Assembly: GCF_932294415.1 (NCBI RefSeq) | Contig: NC_065535.1 | Span: 10,689,282-10,753,281, forward strand | Length of the DNA: 64,000 nt | Origin: Quercus robur | Taxonomy: Eukaryota; Streptophyta; Magnoliopsida; Fagales; Fagaceae | Direction: 5' to 3' | Part shown: positions 23,099 through 33,032 of the stretch, piece by piece | Position numbering within the stretch: position 1 is the stretch's first letter | Layout: every line of letters starts with the position of its first letter | The notes under the pieces: generated by a model | Told to the model about the DNA's origin: nothing | The model's input: the letters and a program-made list of their open reading frames with translations, nothing else | Databases searched by the model: none | Made by a program: the position numbers and the translations under genes

Positions 23099-23756
23099 TT
23101 TCTTGTCTTTCTTCCGTCTCTCATTCTTGCTCTGAGAGCCTCCAACCACTTCTTTGCTCTCTCTCTCCCTCTCCCTCTACTTGACGTTCTGCTTCCCTCT
23201 TTGACAAAACCCAGGCCGGATCATCAAGGCAAGCCAATCTCTATCGCAGTGGTTTTTATTTTTTATTTTTTTTTATTTTAGTTTGTGATTTGATGGTAGA
23301 TTCGGCAGTGGTTGTGTGGGTTATGGATTTGGCCGGCGTGGGCATTAGCGTTGAGGGTAGATTGGCGTGGTTGTGTGGGTTTTTTTTTCCCTCTCTTCTC
23401 ACCGATTCTCTCTCCTTCTTCTCACCGATGGATCGTGGTGGTGGTGGATCGTGGATCATGGCTGAGATTTGCTCCGATTGATGGATGTTGTTGGTCTGAT
23501 TTGGTAGATTGTGGCTGAGATTTGGTTTGATTTCTTCTCTGGAATCTTTGGTGGTAGCTGAGATTTGGTCCGATTTTGGGTTTTGAGGTGTTGTCTTCGA
23601 ATCTCTGGGGGTGGATGCTATTTTTTTCTGGGTTTTGTGGTGAATCTGTGGGTCTCCGTCGGTCATCAATTTTGGGTTTTGTGGATGCTGTTGTTTTCTG
23701 GGTTTTGTGGTGAATCTCAATGGGTCTCCGTGGCTTTTTCTGCATCTGCTAGTGTG

Positions 23757-23802
<46 letters not shown>

Positions 23803-24721
23803 CTTCTTCTTCTTCAGTGGTGGTGGTTGGGATGGATATGGGTTTGCTGGGTTAAGATGAAAGAGTGTGAGTTTGTTGGATAGATAGGTGGGTATGGGTG
23901 GTTGGTGTTTTTTTCCGGTGGTGGTGGATGGGGTGGGTATGGATTTGCTGCATTGAGATGGTCAAGTTTGCTGGGTTGAGAGTGACAGAGAGGAAGAGAG
24001 AGAAAGAAATATAATTGAAGAATAAAGAAATAATAAAAAAAGAATATTTAAATGAAATGGTAAAAAAATATAGAATTTTTGATGTTGGGTATATTATAAA
24101 ATGAGTTGTTAAAAGTTAAAATTTTGGGTTTTGAGGTAGTTTATGCTAAAAATTTTACTCACCTTGATGGGAATGCTCTAAATCTTGTAATGCTAATCAT
24201 TAATTAAATGGACCTAATGAATAATTATAATAATCTGAATTATCTTAATAATATATCGAGTCTTTCTTAAGTCAATTAAGCTTGCATGGAAAAAAGTAGC
24301 CAAAAAAAGACAATTATCTGGTAGTTGTTAACAACCATGTGAGAGTCTAAATCATAGTCCACCAATCAGTATTTCAAATGATGCAATTCATCACCTTATT
24401 AAAAAGAGTCCTTCTAGTGCCACATAAAGTGGCACAGGCACAAGACTTTTCCTGTCAAAAGAGCCAAAACCTGCACAACGCTAGTATGCAGTATGTGAGG
24501 CCATGTCCTACGTTACAACCAACTTTTTCAAAAAAAAAATAAAAGTCCTATGCTACAGCCAAAGTGCCAAACCCATCTGCACAACTTAAGTGTATCATTA
24601 TTGTGTCTGTGGTTATAATCATCCACATTTTTCTTTTTCTTTTCCTTTTCCTTTATAAATCTTGTAATGCTAATCATTAATTAAATGGACCTAATGAATA
24701 ATTATAACAATCTGAATTATG
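22522..24721. repeat. Tandem duplication, first copy interrupted by a transposon
   Basis: A unit running from ATCTTAATAATATATCGAG to TAATTATAAYAATCTGAATT occurs twice in tandem: copy 1 at 22522-24240, holding a 1.3-kb insertion, and copy 2 at 24241-24721, without it. Copy 1 also lacks about 70 bases present in copy 2 at about 24415-24483, between two CTAGT words. Confidence 0.85.
22867..24178. mobile_element. Non-autonomous DNA transposon with TA target duplication
   Basis: Ends are GAGGCACTCCTATCAAGG and, on the opposite strand at the other end, GAGCATTCCCATCAAGG. TA flanks both sides (22865-22866, 24179-24180). The tandem neighbour copy shows the uninterrupted site CTTTATAAATCTTG at 24651-24664 with a single TA, which proves the 2-base duplication. 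The interior has (CT)n at 23067-23096, (TG)n and a long T-run (23751-23802), and many chance ORFs. I recognise no transposase. A TA duplication suggests Tc1/mariner-type or related, but the termini are not a family I can name. Confidence 0.8.
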
Positions 24722-24888
24722 ATAATGTATTAACCATCAGGGATTCAAAGAATGAATTTTCACTCATGAAGTACCGGCGCAATTTAGGTTTATCCGTTTA
24801 TATAGATGGGTAGTTTTCTTACTTTAACAATCTACGTTGTCAAGTTGACACACGGACAAAATTATCCTTACCCTGAGTTATATAAATT

Positions 24889-26865
24889 AGGATAAAATGT
24901 CATTTTCGTCCCTAAACTATCATAAAAGTTTGTTTGTCGATCTCGAATTTTCAAAAGTTCTATTTTCGTCCCTAAACTTTGCAAAACATTCTGAATTTCA
25001 TCCCTCTGTTTATTTCTATTACATTATGTTTGGTTGGGTGGAATTTAGGAAGGATGGAAAATATAAGAAGGAAAATGGGGTGGAAAACTGAGTTTTCCTC
25101 TGTTTGGGAATGGAAAGAAAATAAGAAGAGTGGAAAACCTGGGAGAAAATTTTCTCTCCCGGACCCACAAATTTTTTCCTCCCAAATTGGGAGGAAAATC
25201 AATGAGAGAAAATTGTCTCATTGTTATTTTACCATAATGCCCTCCCACCTACCTTCATTCATGCCCTTCACCTACCCCACCTGAAGACTTTTGCCCACAA
25301 ATCCTTATCACTTTTTCTCATCTTCTCATCTTACCTTCAGCACATCGTCCAGTGGTTCAGTTCTCCTCTCTTTTTTTTTTTTTTTTTTTTTTCAACATGA
25401 TCTATTGTCATTTGCCTAATTAAATTTATATGTACACTATTGTAATTTTTATATTATAATAATAAAAATAATAATAAAAATTTATATATATGATGTGGTA
25501 AATTTTATATTATTTAATGAGTACAAATAAATCCATTTTTTACATATTATGTAACAAAAGTATAATAATCAATTTATATAAATTACATTTTCCATCGTTC
25601 CCTTTTTTTCTTCAACCAAATAAAAGAGTTTTCCACTCTCTCACTTTTCCATCCCTCTAACCAAACATATAAGAGGGAAAACTAAATATTTTCCATTCAC
25701 CCACTTTTCCATCATCTCACAATTTTTTATCCTTCCACTTTTCCACTCTTCCATCTAAACGGTATGTTAGTTTATGTCTTATGTGGCTTGATGAAGTGTT
25801 GATGTGGTACCTAACTTGGACTACATTTTTTTTTTTAATGGACACGTGGGAACCATTTTTTAAAGTTCAAAATTCCCCCTCAAACCAAAATCTCCAGTCC
25901 AGGTGTGCTAGCTTTAAGCAAAAATCCCTAAACCTTGAAAACCCAATCGGTGGAATAGTTCCTGTCCAAATCAAACCGGCAACCCCAATCGGCCATTAGT
26001 CTCCACCGTGAAGCTCCGATGCGTCGAGGTTCATATATTCTTTGTTTCTCTGTTATTTACAAAGGTTCGATCAAAACTTTGTCCTGTTCTTTCAAATTCA
26101 ATTCTCAATTTTGGGTTATCAATAGTGTGGAAGGGACAATTCTGGGTTGTTATTAATTTTTTGTTCATACTTTACTATGGTCCTTTGTATTTGGAATTGA
26201 ATAGTTGGGACCATTTGTAGTTGCTGCAGTAAATAGCTTATATGGGTTTGGAGATAATTTTGTTTTTCGAAAGGAATTATGTGTTATTAGATGAATGGTT
26301 TGGTTCTATTTAGTGCTAGGAATATACCAACTATATTTGATGAAAGCAAAACCTTTAGGATCTTAATTTCTTGTTATTGTCATGGATTTATGGCAGTCTT
26401 TTTTTGTTGGGTTTATGTTACTCAGTAGGCTTCGATTTCAACAACAACTTCAATTTCACGGCGGGGTTTCAAACCTTATTTCATCTCCTCGACGTCGGCG
26501 AAGGAGGCTGAAGTTGAACTACGTCACCGGTTTGTACTCTCGATTTTGGTTGTCGATTGGGCTGTTGTTGTGGGGTTGGGGTTCACGAATGGAGGGAGTG
26601 TGGGTCAAGTAAGGGAATGAGGGGTACTTTTGAGCTTTTAAAAATGGTTCCCATTTGTTCCTATAATTATTGGCCACATGTTTATATTTTTTTAAATATA
26701 AAATAATGTAGTCTAAGCCAAGTGCCACGTCAGCACTCTGATAGATCACATAAGATATAAACTAACAAAATTAGATGAAGGGATGAAAATCAAAACTTTT
26801 TGCAAAGTTTAAGGACGAAAAATAAACTTTTGTGATAGTTTAGGGACGAAAATGATATTCTACTT
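24889..26865. mobile_element. Non-autonomous MULE with about 100-base TIRs
   Basis: The left end (ATGTCATTTTCGTCCCTAAA, then TTTTCGTCCCTAAACTTTGC) matches the reverse complement of the right end (ATATCATTTTCGTCCCTAAA, then TTCGTCCTTAAACTTTGC). TATAAATT flanks both sides (24881-24888, 26866-26873). The interior has no transposase. 25860-26620 is less AT-rich than the surroundings and might be captured host sequence; an ORF at 26382-26612 has an Arg-rich stretch. A second small element is nested at about 25025-25768. Confidence 0.75.
25025..25768. mobile_element. Nested MITE-like element (TGTTTGGTTGGG end)
   Basis: Left TATGTTTGGTTGGGTGGAA and right TTCCATCTAAACGGTATG are inverted matches. The interior repeats GGAAAAT or TTTTCCA words and includes a T-run and an AT-rich stretch, with no gene. 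Ends are approximate. Confidence 0.5.
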
Positions 26866-26873
26866 TATAAATT

Positions 26874-27339
26874 ATTATTTAAAAAAAAAAACCATTCTTC
26901 CTTTGAGTTTTTTTGTTAATATTTTTTTATTTATAAATTATAAGAATAGCATAAACTTTTATAATAACAAAATAATCATTTACAATGGCCTATGCTTTCA
27001 CTTAAAAAGGAAATTAAGAATGATGAATATAATTATTTAACAATAATTCTAACATTAAAAAAAAAAAAAAAAAAACCTTATTTTGTAATTGTGGATGTTT
27101 TTTCATCATGTAGGAGTGGCATTAGGGCCTAGGGGACAGTTGGGTCTCCCCTAATGTTGATTCTCTGTGGGCTCTAGTTCCAATTGACCCAAGTCAGATT
27201 TTCTAGAACCGTGACTTCAAGCACTGCAACTTTCTAGTTTTGAATTTGTTTTTCATGACTTTTTGAAGGCCAAAATTAATCCACAAGTGGTTGCTGAATA
27301 TCCGGGTGAAAATAAAGAAGTCAAAGAGTTTTTTTCTCT

Positions 27340-27374
<35 letters not shown>

Positions 27375-27765
27375 AAGTTAGGGTTTCAACGAGACTGTGG
27401 AAGAATGAATTTCAGAGCCACAAAATTTGTATTTTCTCATTCTCTTGGGGCAGCCTATGAGCCTAAGCCCATAGGTGGGGCTAGAAGGCGTCAGGCAGAG
27501 GTTCTCTCTCTCTTCCATAGTTTGACTCACTATTCATACACTCTCTCTATGTTTTTCTTCTTCTTTGAATTTCGGGAATTCAGATTATTTGATTAAATCA
27601 TTAAATGGGGTTTCATTTTTGTGAAACTGATTAAATGGTTTTCAATTTGTACTTTATTTTTTTGTTAAATCTGTTGGGTTAATTTGTTATCTGGGGCAAT
27701 TTTTTTGCTCAAATGGATAGTATGTTCAAAATATGATATATTGCCTAGAGCACTAACATCATCAA
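26874..27765. other. Intergenic, no gene seen
   Basis: Contains poly-A (27057-27076) and a 34-base T-run (about 27340-27373). The ORF at 27291-27596 has a short non-repetitive segment after the T-run but no recognisable domain. Confidence 0.5.
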
Positions 27766-28677
27766 GGTTGTCAAAATCTCTACGTAGGATTGTGGGAGGT
27801 AAGTAGGATCGTAGATCGTAGGATCGGATCGTGGATCGTAAGATTCTACCTATTTTCAGATTTTAAGCAAAAAATCTATTGATAGTGACTTTGTATGTTA
27901 TATAATCACTTAAAATATGAATCCATCCTTTAAAAAAAAAAAATTGCATCATAAAATGTAATTTGCCCACACTACATCGTTCTTATGTCATTCTAACGAA
28001 ACAAAATATATTTAACTTTTGACATAATGTATTTAAAAAGTTTAGTACATGTTTAATTAGCAACTAAGTACCAAAATATTATCTACACATGGAAAATGTT
28101 TTTCAAATTCTAAGTTCAAAATCCAAAATAAGTTAGGCTAATTAGCATATAAAAACTAGCTAACTACAAATTTACAATATGTAATCTAAAAGAGAATTCT
28201 CAATCTAAGGTAAACTAGCTAATTACAAATATGAAATCCAAAAGAGAATTCCCATTTTAAGGTTCTTCTAATCTAATCACTATCATTGTCATATCCCATT
28301 TCATCATCTAAATATTTTAGGTTTTGTTTTTGAAAACGTTAAACTTAAGTACTATAGGTTTTTTTGAGATTTTATGTTGACATAGAGGTAAATTTGGGAC
28401 TTCAATTCATTATTGGGCTTTTGATAACTTGTTGGGCTTGTGGGTTTAGGAGGATTCTCTTACCCAAATGAATCCCACTTAAAAAAAAAAAAAAAAAAAA
28501 TCAAGCCAAATGGTAGGATCGGTAGGATCCTATACAATCCTACGATCCTATGCGATCCTACACAATCCTACATACGATCCTATCATTTTTGCGATCCTGC
28601 TACGATTTTAAACTTTTTGGTGAGGTAAGATCGTAAAATTGTGCGATTTTATGATCCGGATCGCGATTTTGACAACC
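27766..28677. mobile_element. Inverted-repeat element ending GGTTGTCAAAATC
   Basis: The left end GGTTGTCAAAATC and right end GATTTTGACAACC are exact inverted matches. Both subterminal regions are packed with short words GTAGGATCG and CGATCCTAC in both orientations. The interior (about 27845-28500) is AT-rich and non-coding. A clear target duplication was not found. Confidence 0.6.
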
Positions 28678-29527
28678 ATAAACATCAAGCTTGTATAATA
28701 GAAAAATGACCATATTTTAGCTATCTAAACACAAAATTTTAACCATGTAAATTTATATTGGTACTATTTATTTTACATTTAATTTTTAATTTTTAATTTT
28801 TTTACATATCTTTTTGACTTAAAGATCTGGTCAGGTGAGGAATAGAACCACTTCAGGTGAAGTAACCAAGCTAAAGAATGAATGAAGAGAGCAAATGATG
28901 GTTTTGTGTGTAAAGAAAGAGAAGCAAATAAAAAAAAATCAAGAAAATTGATATTTTAATGAAATGTAGTGCAAAATAGAAAATCCAATGTGAGGTGTTT
29001 TGAAAAATGAGTATGTAAAATAGAAAAAAAAATGTTCTTATACGAGGTTAGACAGAAACTTTTGCACAAGCTGATATGAATGTGCATGCGTTACATGTAG
29101 ATGAACTTTGACATGATTCCTGACCATAGAAATAATTGAGTGGCTTTGTTATGAACCTAGTGGTTCCTAATGGGGATAGGTAGGAATTGTAGGGGAATAT
29201 ATGGGAATTGTAGAGAAATTGATTAAATTCGAGCTAGTTACCCTCCATAGAGAAATAGTAAGAGAGAGAAAAAAATACACTAAGCAATGAATTTGTTTAT
29301 TTTTCAATATCTAATGTGAATTATAATCATGTATTTATAGGAGATTAGCTTTAATCTCATTGGCCAACATGGCTTAAGATAATTAGTTAGTTAATTCAAC
29401 ATGTGCTTTAAGAATTAATCTGTGTTAAACGAGTTACATGAGATCAAATCCTAAGTAAAGTAACTCATTATAATCTCAACTAACTAAAGGGATTACAACA
29501 ATTATTATCATATTCCTAATAGGCTTA
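28678..29527. other. Intergenic with possible old LTR (about 29149-29525)
   Basis: The stretch from TGTTATGAACCTAGTGG to TTATCATATTCCTAATA has the look of a decayed LTR, but there is no TG...CA end pair or duplication to support it. No gene. Confidence 0.3.
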
Positions 29528-29990
29528 GAGGTTGTTTGGTTTGAGAAAAAAATTGGCGTACTTTGTATTCATTTTTAGTTTTTTGTGAGACTCACCACTG
29601 AAAAATTGATTTGATTTTGTGATTTGTACTCAGTTTTTATTTTTAATATCCACAATGTGGATTTGAATACTTAAAATGAATACACAATTTGGCTTTCAAT
29701 GAAAACAGATACGATGACATTTTTGTTATATTGTTGAAAACGGCTGGAATTCACTAACTGATATGGTCTACTCAAGTGAAAAATGTGTTTTTTTTACCAA
29801 AATAGGGAACAAGAACCCAACCATATAAGGGTATATTTTGTACTCAAATTTTTTATTCAGAACATGTTCCCAAATAAATACAAATGTGAAAATGAATATT
29901 TTTTTATATTTAAATTCTAAAAATAAATACAGAAAAGATAAAATAAAAGTGAACATACCATATTTTTAGAACCAAATATACCTAAGCTAT
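29528..29990. mobile_element. Possible MITE (GGTTGTTTGGTTTGAG end)
   Basis: Left AGAGGTTGTTTGGTTTGAG faces right AGAACCAAATATACCT, an imperfect inverted pair. The AT-rich interior is non-coding. Confidence 0.35.
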
Positions 29991-31077
29991 CCACTTTTTA
30001 GCAAAAAACTAGTCACTAAAATTGCGATGCAGGAAATAGTTTAATAAAAATTATATATATATATATATATATATTTATTCACTTTTAGGAAAGATAAAAG
30101 CATTTAAAAACAAGTAAAGTTTCACATCTTTACAATATGTCTCAAGGCATGTCATACATGTACAAGTTCTCATTTAAATAAATTTTACTACATTTTTGTA
30201 TTTGATTTCAAGGCATCATAAATATGTCATATTTTATTCTTCAATCCATGTGTCTAGACTCTAAAATATGTTTAATAGAGGGAGACTACAGGCTTCAGAA
30301 AAGATCATTTCTATTATGTAAAAATCAACATCTCAAACCATTTGAGCATATCATTGGTATAGGCATTTTTTAAGAGTTTCCAACCTATTAAAATAGTAAA
30401 AAAATCAAAATATCTCAGGCTGAAATAAATAAACATAGACACCAAAATATATTTGTACTGGTTAAAATTCAAATTTTGGTGAAACAACATGTTTAATAAA
30501 ATTTGAAATTGTAAAAGATTTGGTAATTGTTAATGTCCATTTATAAAGGTTCCAGGTCTGTAATGATTTGTATATTTAAAAGGGGTCCGGCTCATTTCCC
30601 ATTTAAAACCCTCCCATTCTCTCTGGTTTTGTTTCCCATTTTCTTTGTTAGTTTTTCGGATGTTAACGTGTTTATATCACTTCAGTGCACTCTCTCTCTC
30701 TCCCTCCCTTTGAGATGATCTTCGTTTTTCTTGGGGGTATTGGATACAGGGTGGGTGGGGATGAGGAGCCTTATTAAATAAGTTGGAAGGCATTTACAAA
30801 GTGATTAATATCAAGGTTATATATATGCGGACATGCAAAAAAAATCTCCTGAACATATGTTGTTAACATTTTGATGTATACTTTAAATGATTGTATTTGG
30901 GATTCTCTCTTTTCGCACTTTAAATTTTTGCGATATGGTTTGTTCCCATCACATGCTAAATTAGACTTTTGCATAACTGAATTAATCAAATACACGTTGG
31001 ATTGCGGACACGTGTTCGAATCCTGCCGTGTCCAGTGAAAATTTTCACTGGACACAAGCCTTTCCCAAATAAATTAA
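29991..31077. other. Intergenic, no gene seen
   Basis: AT-rich sequence with an (AT)n run at 30053-30073 and a short (CT)n run near 30690. The sequence CACGTGTTCGAATCCTGCC at about 31005 looks like a tRNA B box, but no tRNA fold surrounds it. Confidence 0.5.
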
Positions 31078-31333
31078 GGGTGCTGTTAACGGGTGTTGTA
31101 CAGCACCCATTAATGTAATAAATTATTCATGTTTTTTTAGGAATGTGGAAAAAATTGAATATGTATTAAATGTGTGTTAGTTTAGATGGAGAAAGTCAAA
31201 TCATTTTGTGATAAAACACAACTAAAAAATAAAACTTTGTCAACTTCCTATGCAAGTGAGATTTGTGATAGATCATAAATGAATCACAGTTGGTTCATTA
31301 ACAGGGGCTAGCCCGCACCTGTTAACAAAGTCC
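31078..31333. mobile_element. 256-base MITE with 9-base duplication
   Basis: The left end (GGGTGCTGTTAACGGGTG, then CAGCACCCATTAATG) is an inverted match of the right end (CATTAACAGGGGCTAGC, then CACCTGTTAAC). ATAAATTAA flanks both sides (31069-31077, 31334-31342), a 9-base duplication typical of MULE-derived MITEs. Confidence 0.85.
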
Positions 31334-31576
31334 ATAAATTAAATTAACCGAGTCTAAATATCCCAACATCTTGGTCGGAAAAACATGTCGAGAGAGAGAG
31401 AGAGCAAAGTGGACCTACACAAAGCTCCCCAGCGTGGTACTATTAAAAGCTCTCGCTTACATTACAAACAATAATCAAACATCACATAGCTTCACCAGAA
31501 TTAGAAGTCAATCAACACAACATAAAAGCATTATAAATCAAACAGTTTTAACCGTTTTAAGTAGATAATTAGTTGC

Positions 31577-32269
31577 TCAATCAACTCGGCGACAGTTCTT
31601 CCTAACTTCACCCTTAAAACCAGTGAGAGGACTTATGTTTCCCATCTTGACCATAGACTTAGCAAACTGGTCGAAGAATAGGCTCTCATCCTCAGCATAT
31701 CTCTTAACCAATTGCATAGTAGTCCCAGCACTTCCTGTGAAAAGCACTTCATCTGAAGTGAGGAGCCCTTTTCCCCACAGGATGAGCTTGAAATATGTGT
31801 TGTCGAATTTTGCTGGGGAGGCAAAGTCCAAGGGAGAGATGTTATTGTCACCACCTGATTTAGGACAAACTGATTTCAAATTATAGTAGTAGCCGTTGTC
31901 AAGACTCTGATCAGGTTGATTGTTTCCATTTTGGTTGTACAGCCTTTGCTTGAATGTCACACACCTTGCCATACCAATTGTATGTCCCCCTGCAATGTAA
32001 TAATAGTCAATGTGTACTTAGCAACAAAAAAAGAAAAGAAAAAGAAATGTGAAAGCTGAGTAATCATTCAATGATTAAGTTTTTAAAACAATTGATAATT
32101 TATCATGATAGTGTGTTACATTTAAAAGGCCAAATTTACTTGAGAGTGCAATGAGATCAACTTCATCGAGTCCTAGACGCTTGAACAATGTTACAAGGTT
32201 TGAGGTAGTTAATAAGCTCGCTGTCTTTGATTCCCTTCTTCCCAATGGTAGCTCCCAATTCGGTCCACC
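31577..32269 (-). pseudogene. 5'-truncated class III peroxidase (last two exons)
   Basis: Exon A (32269-32140) encodes GGPNWELPLGRRESKTAS followed by LVTLFKRLGLDEVDLIALS. After a 150-base intron (donor GTAAAT, acceptor TTGCAG), exon B (31989-31577) encodes GHTIGMARC with the proximal haem His, DFASPAKFDNTYFK with calcium-site residues, and the end KNCRRVD. It is a plant secretory peroxidase close to the PRX72-type group. The exons for the signal peptide and distal catalytic Arg/His (RLHFHDCFV-type) are absent upstream. Exon A lacks about 12 residues in the usual SGSNNN-like segment, and the junction would make Arg where Gly is usual. I see no acceptor before GGPNW. It is therefore a fragment; family certainty is high. 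Confidence 0.85.
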
Positions 32270-33032
32270 ATGGTTTTGGGCTTCGTGTTAGGCCTACTTG
32301 CTATTTATCTTATTATGTCCACATCTGGGTTGTGTATCATTTTTTAGATGGGATTTTGATAACGTTAGCATATCTGCATATGGGTTTGATTTGGTTTTTA
32401 TTTTTTATTAGGGCTGTATTAGGTTTTACATATAAAGGTTAAAGATTTAAGGAAAAAAAAATTCATCCTTGATTTGTAAAGCAGCTGTAGTTAAAATCTA
32501 AGTTTTAGAAAGGAAAAGCAATTGGTTCATATGAAATAGATAAGGGGTTTAGTTTCTTAGTTGGATTTATTGCAAGACTTTTACATGTTGCAGATCTAGC
32601 GTGTTGTTAACATCTGTCTAATGAATAGTTTGTGGCTTACCAGGGAGTCCTTGGGTTGCCTGTACTCTCTGTCTAACTGGGAGAATGAAGACAAAAATAA
32701 GGTTTAATGAAATATATACTTTAAGGTTAGTCCTTGGTTGGTGCAGAGAGAGAGAGAGAGAGAGATCCTGTGTCTCAGTTTTAATTTTTTAATTTTTTTT
32801 TTTAAATTGACACGGCAATATAGTCCGCAGCAGATGTGACATAAAAAATAAATTTTTACTGTTCCGTTTGACACATTAACTTTTTTCATCCAAGGAATAA
32901 CGACATGTATTAAATTAATATGACATTAAAAATGTTAGAAATCAAATTGACACAATTAAAATGTTAAAGATCAAATTGAAATATGACGTAAAAAATAAGA
33001 ACCAATTTTAAAATTTACCCAAATAATAATAA
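32270..33032. other. Intergenic, no gene seen
   Basis: AT-rich; a (GA)n run at 32744-32764. No peroxidase 5' exons are present here on either strand. Confidence 0.5.

Noticed and set aside
23256..23855. Several overlapping ORFs on both strands
   Set aside because: Repetitive GGTTTTGTGGTGAATCT-type sequence inside a non-autonomous transposon; no domain.
27291..27596. ORF with MNFRATKFVFSHSLG segment
   Set aside because: Begins in a 34-base T-run; no partner exon or domain could be found.
30990..31040. tRNA-like GTTCGAATCC box
   Set aside because: No A box at proper spacing and no cloverleaf stems.
31577..32269. Functional peroxidase gene
   Set aside because: No exons for signal peptide or distal haem site, an internal loss and no acceptor before the first remaining exon.
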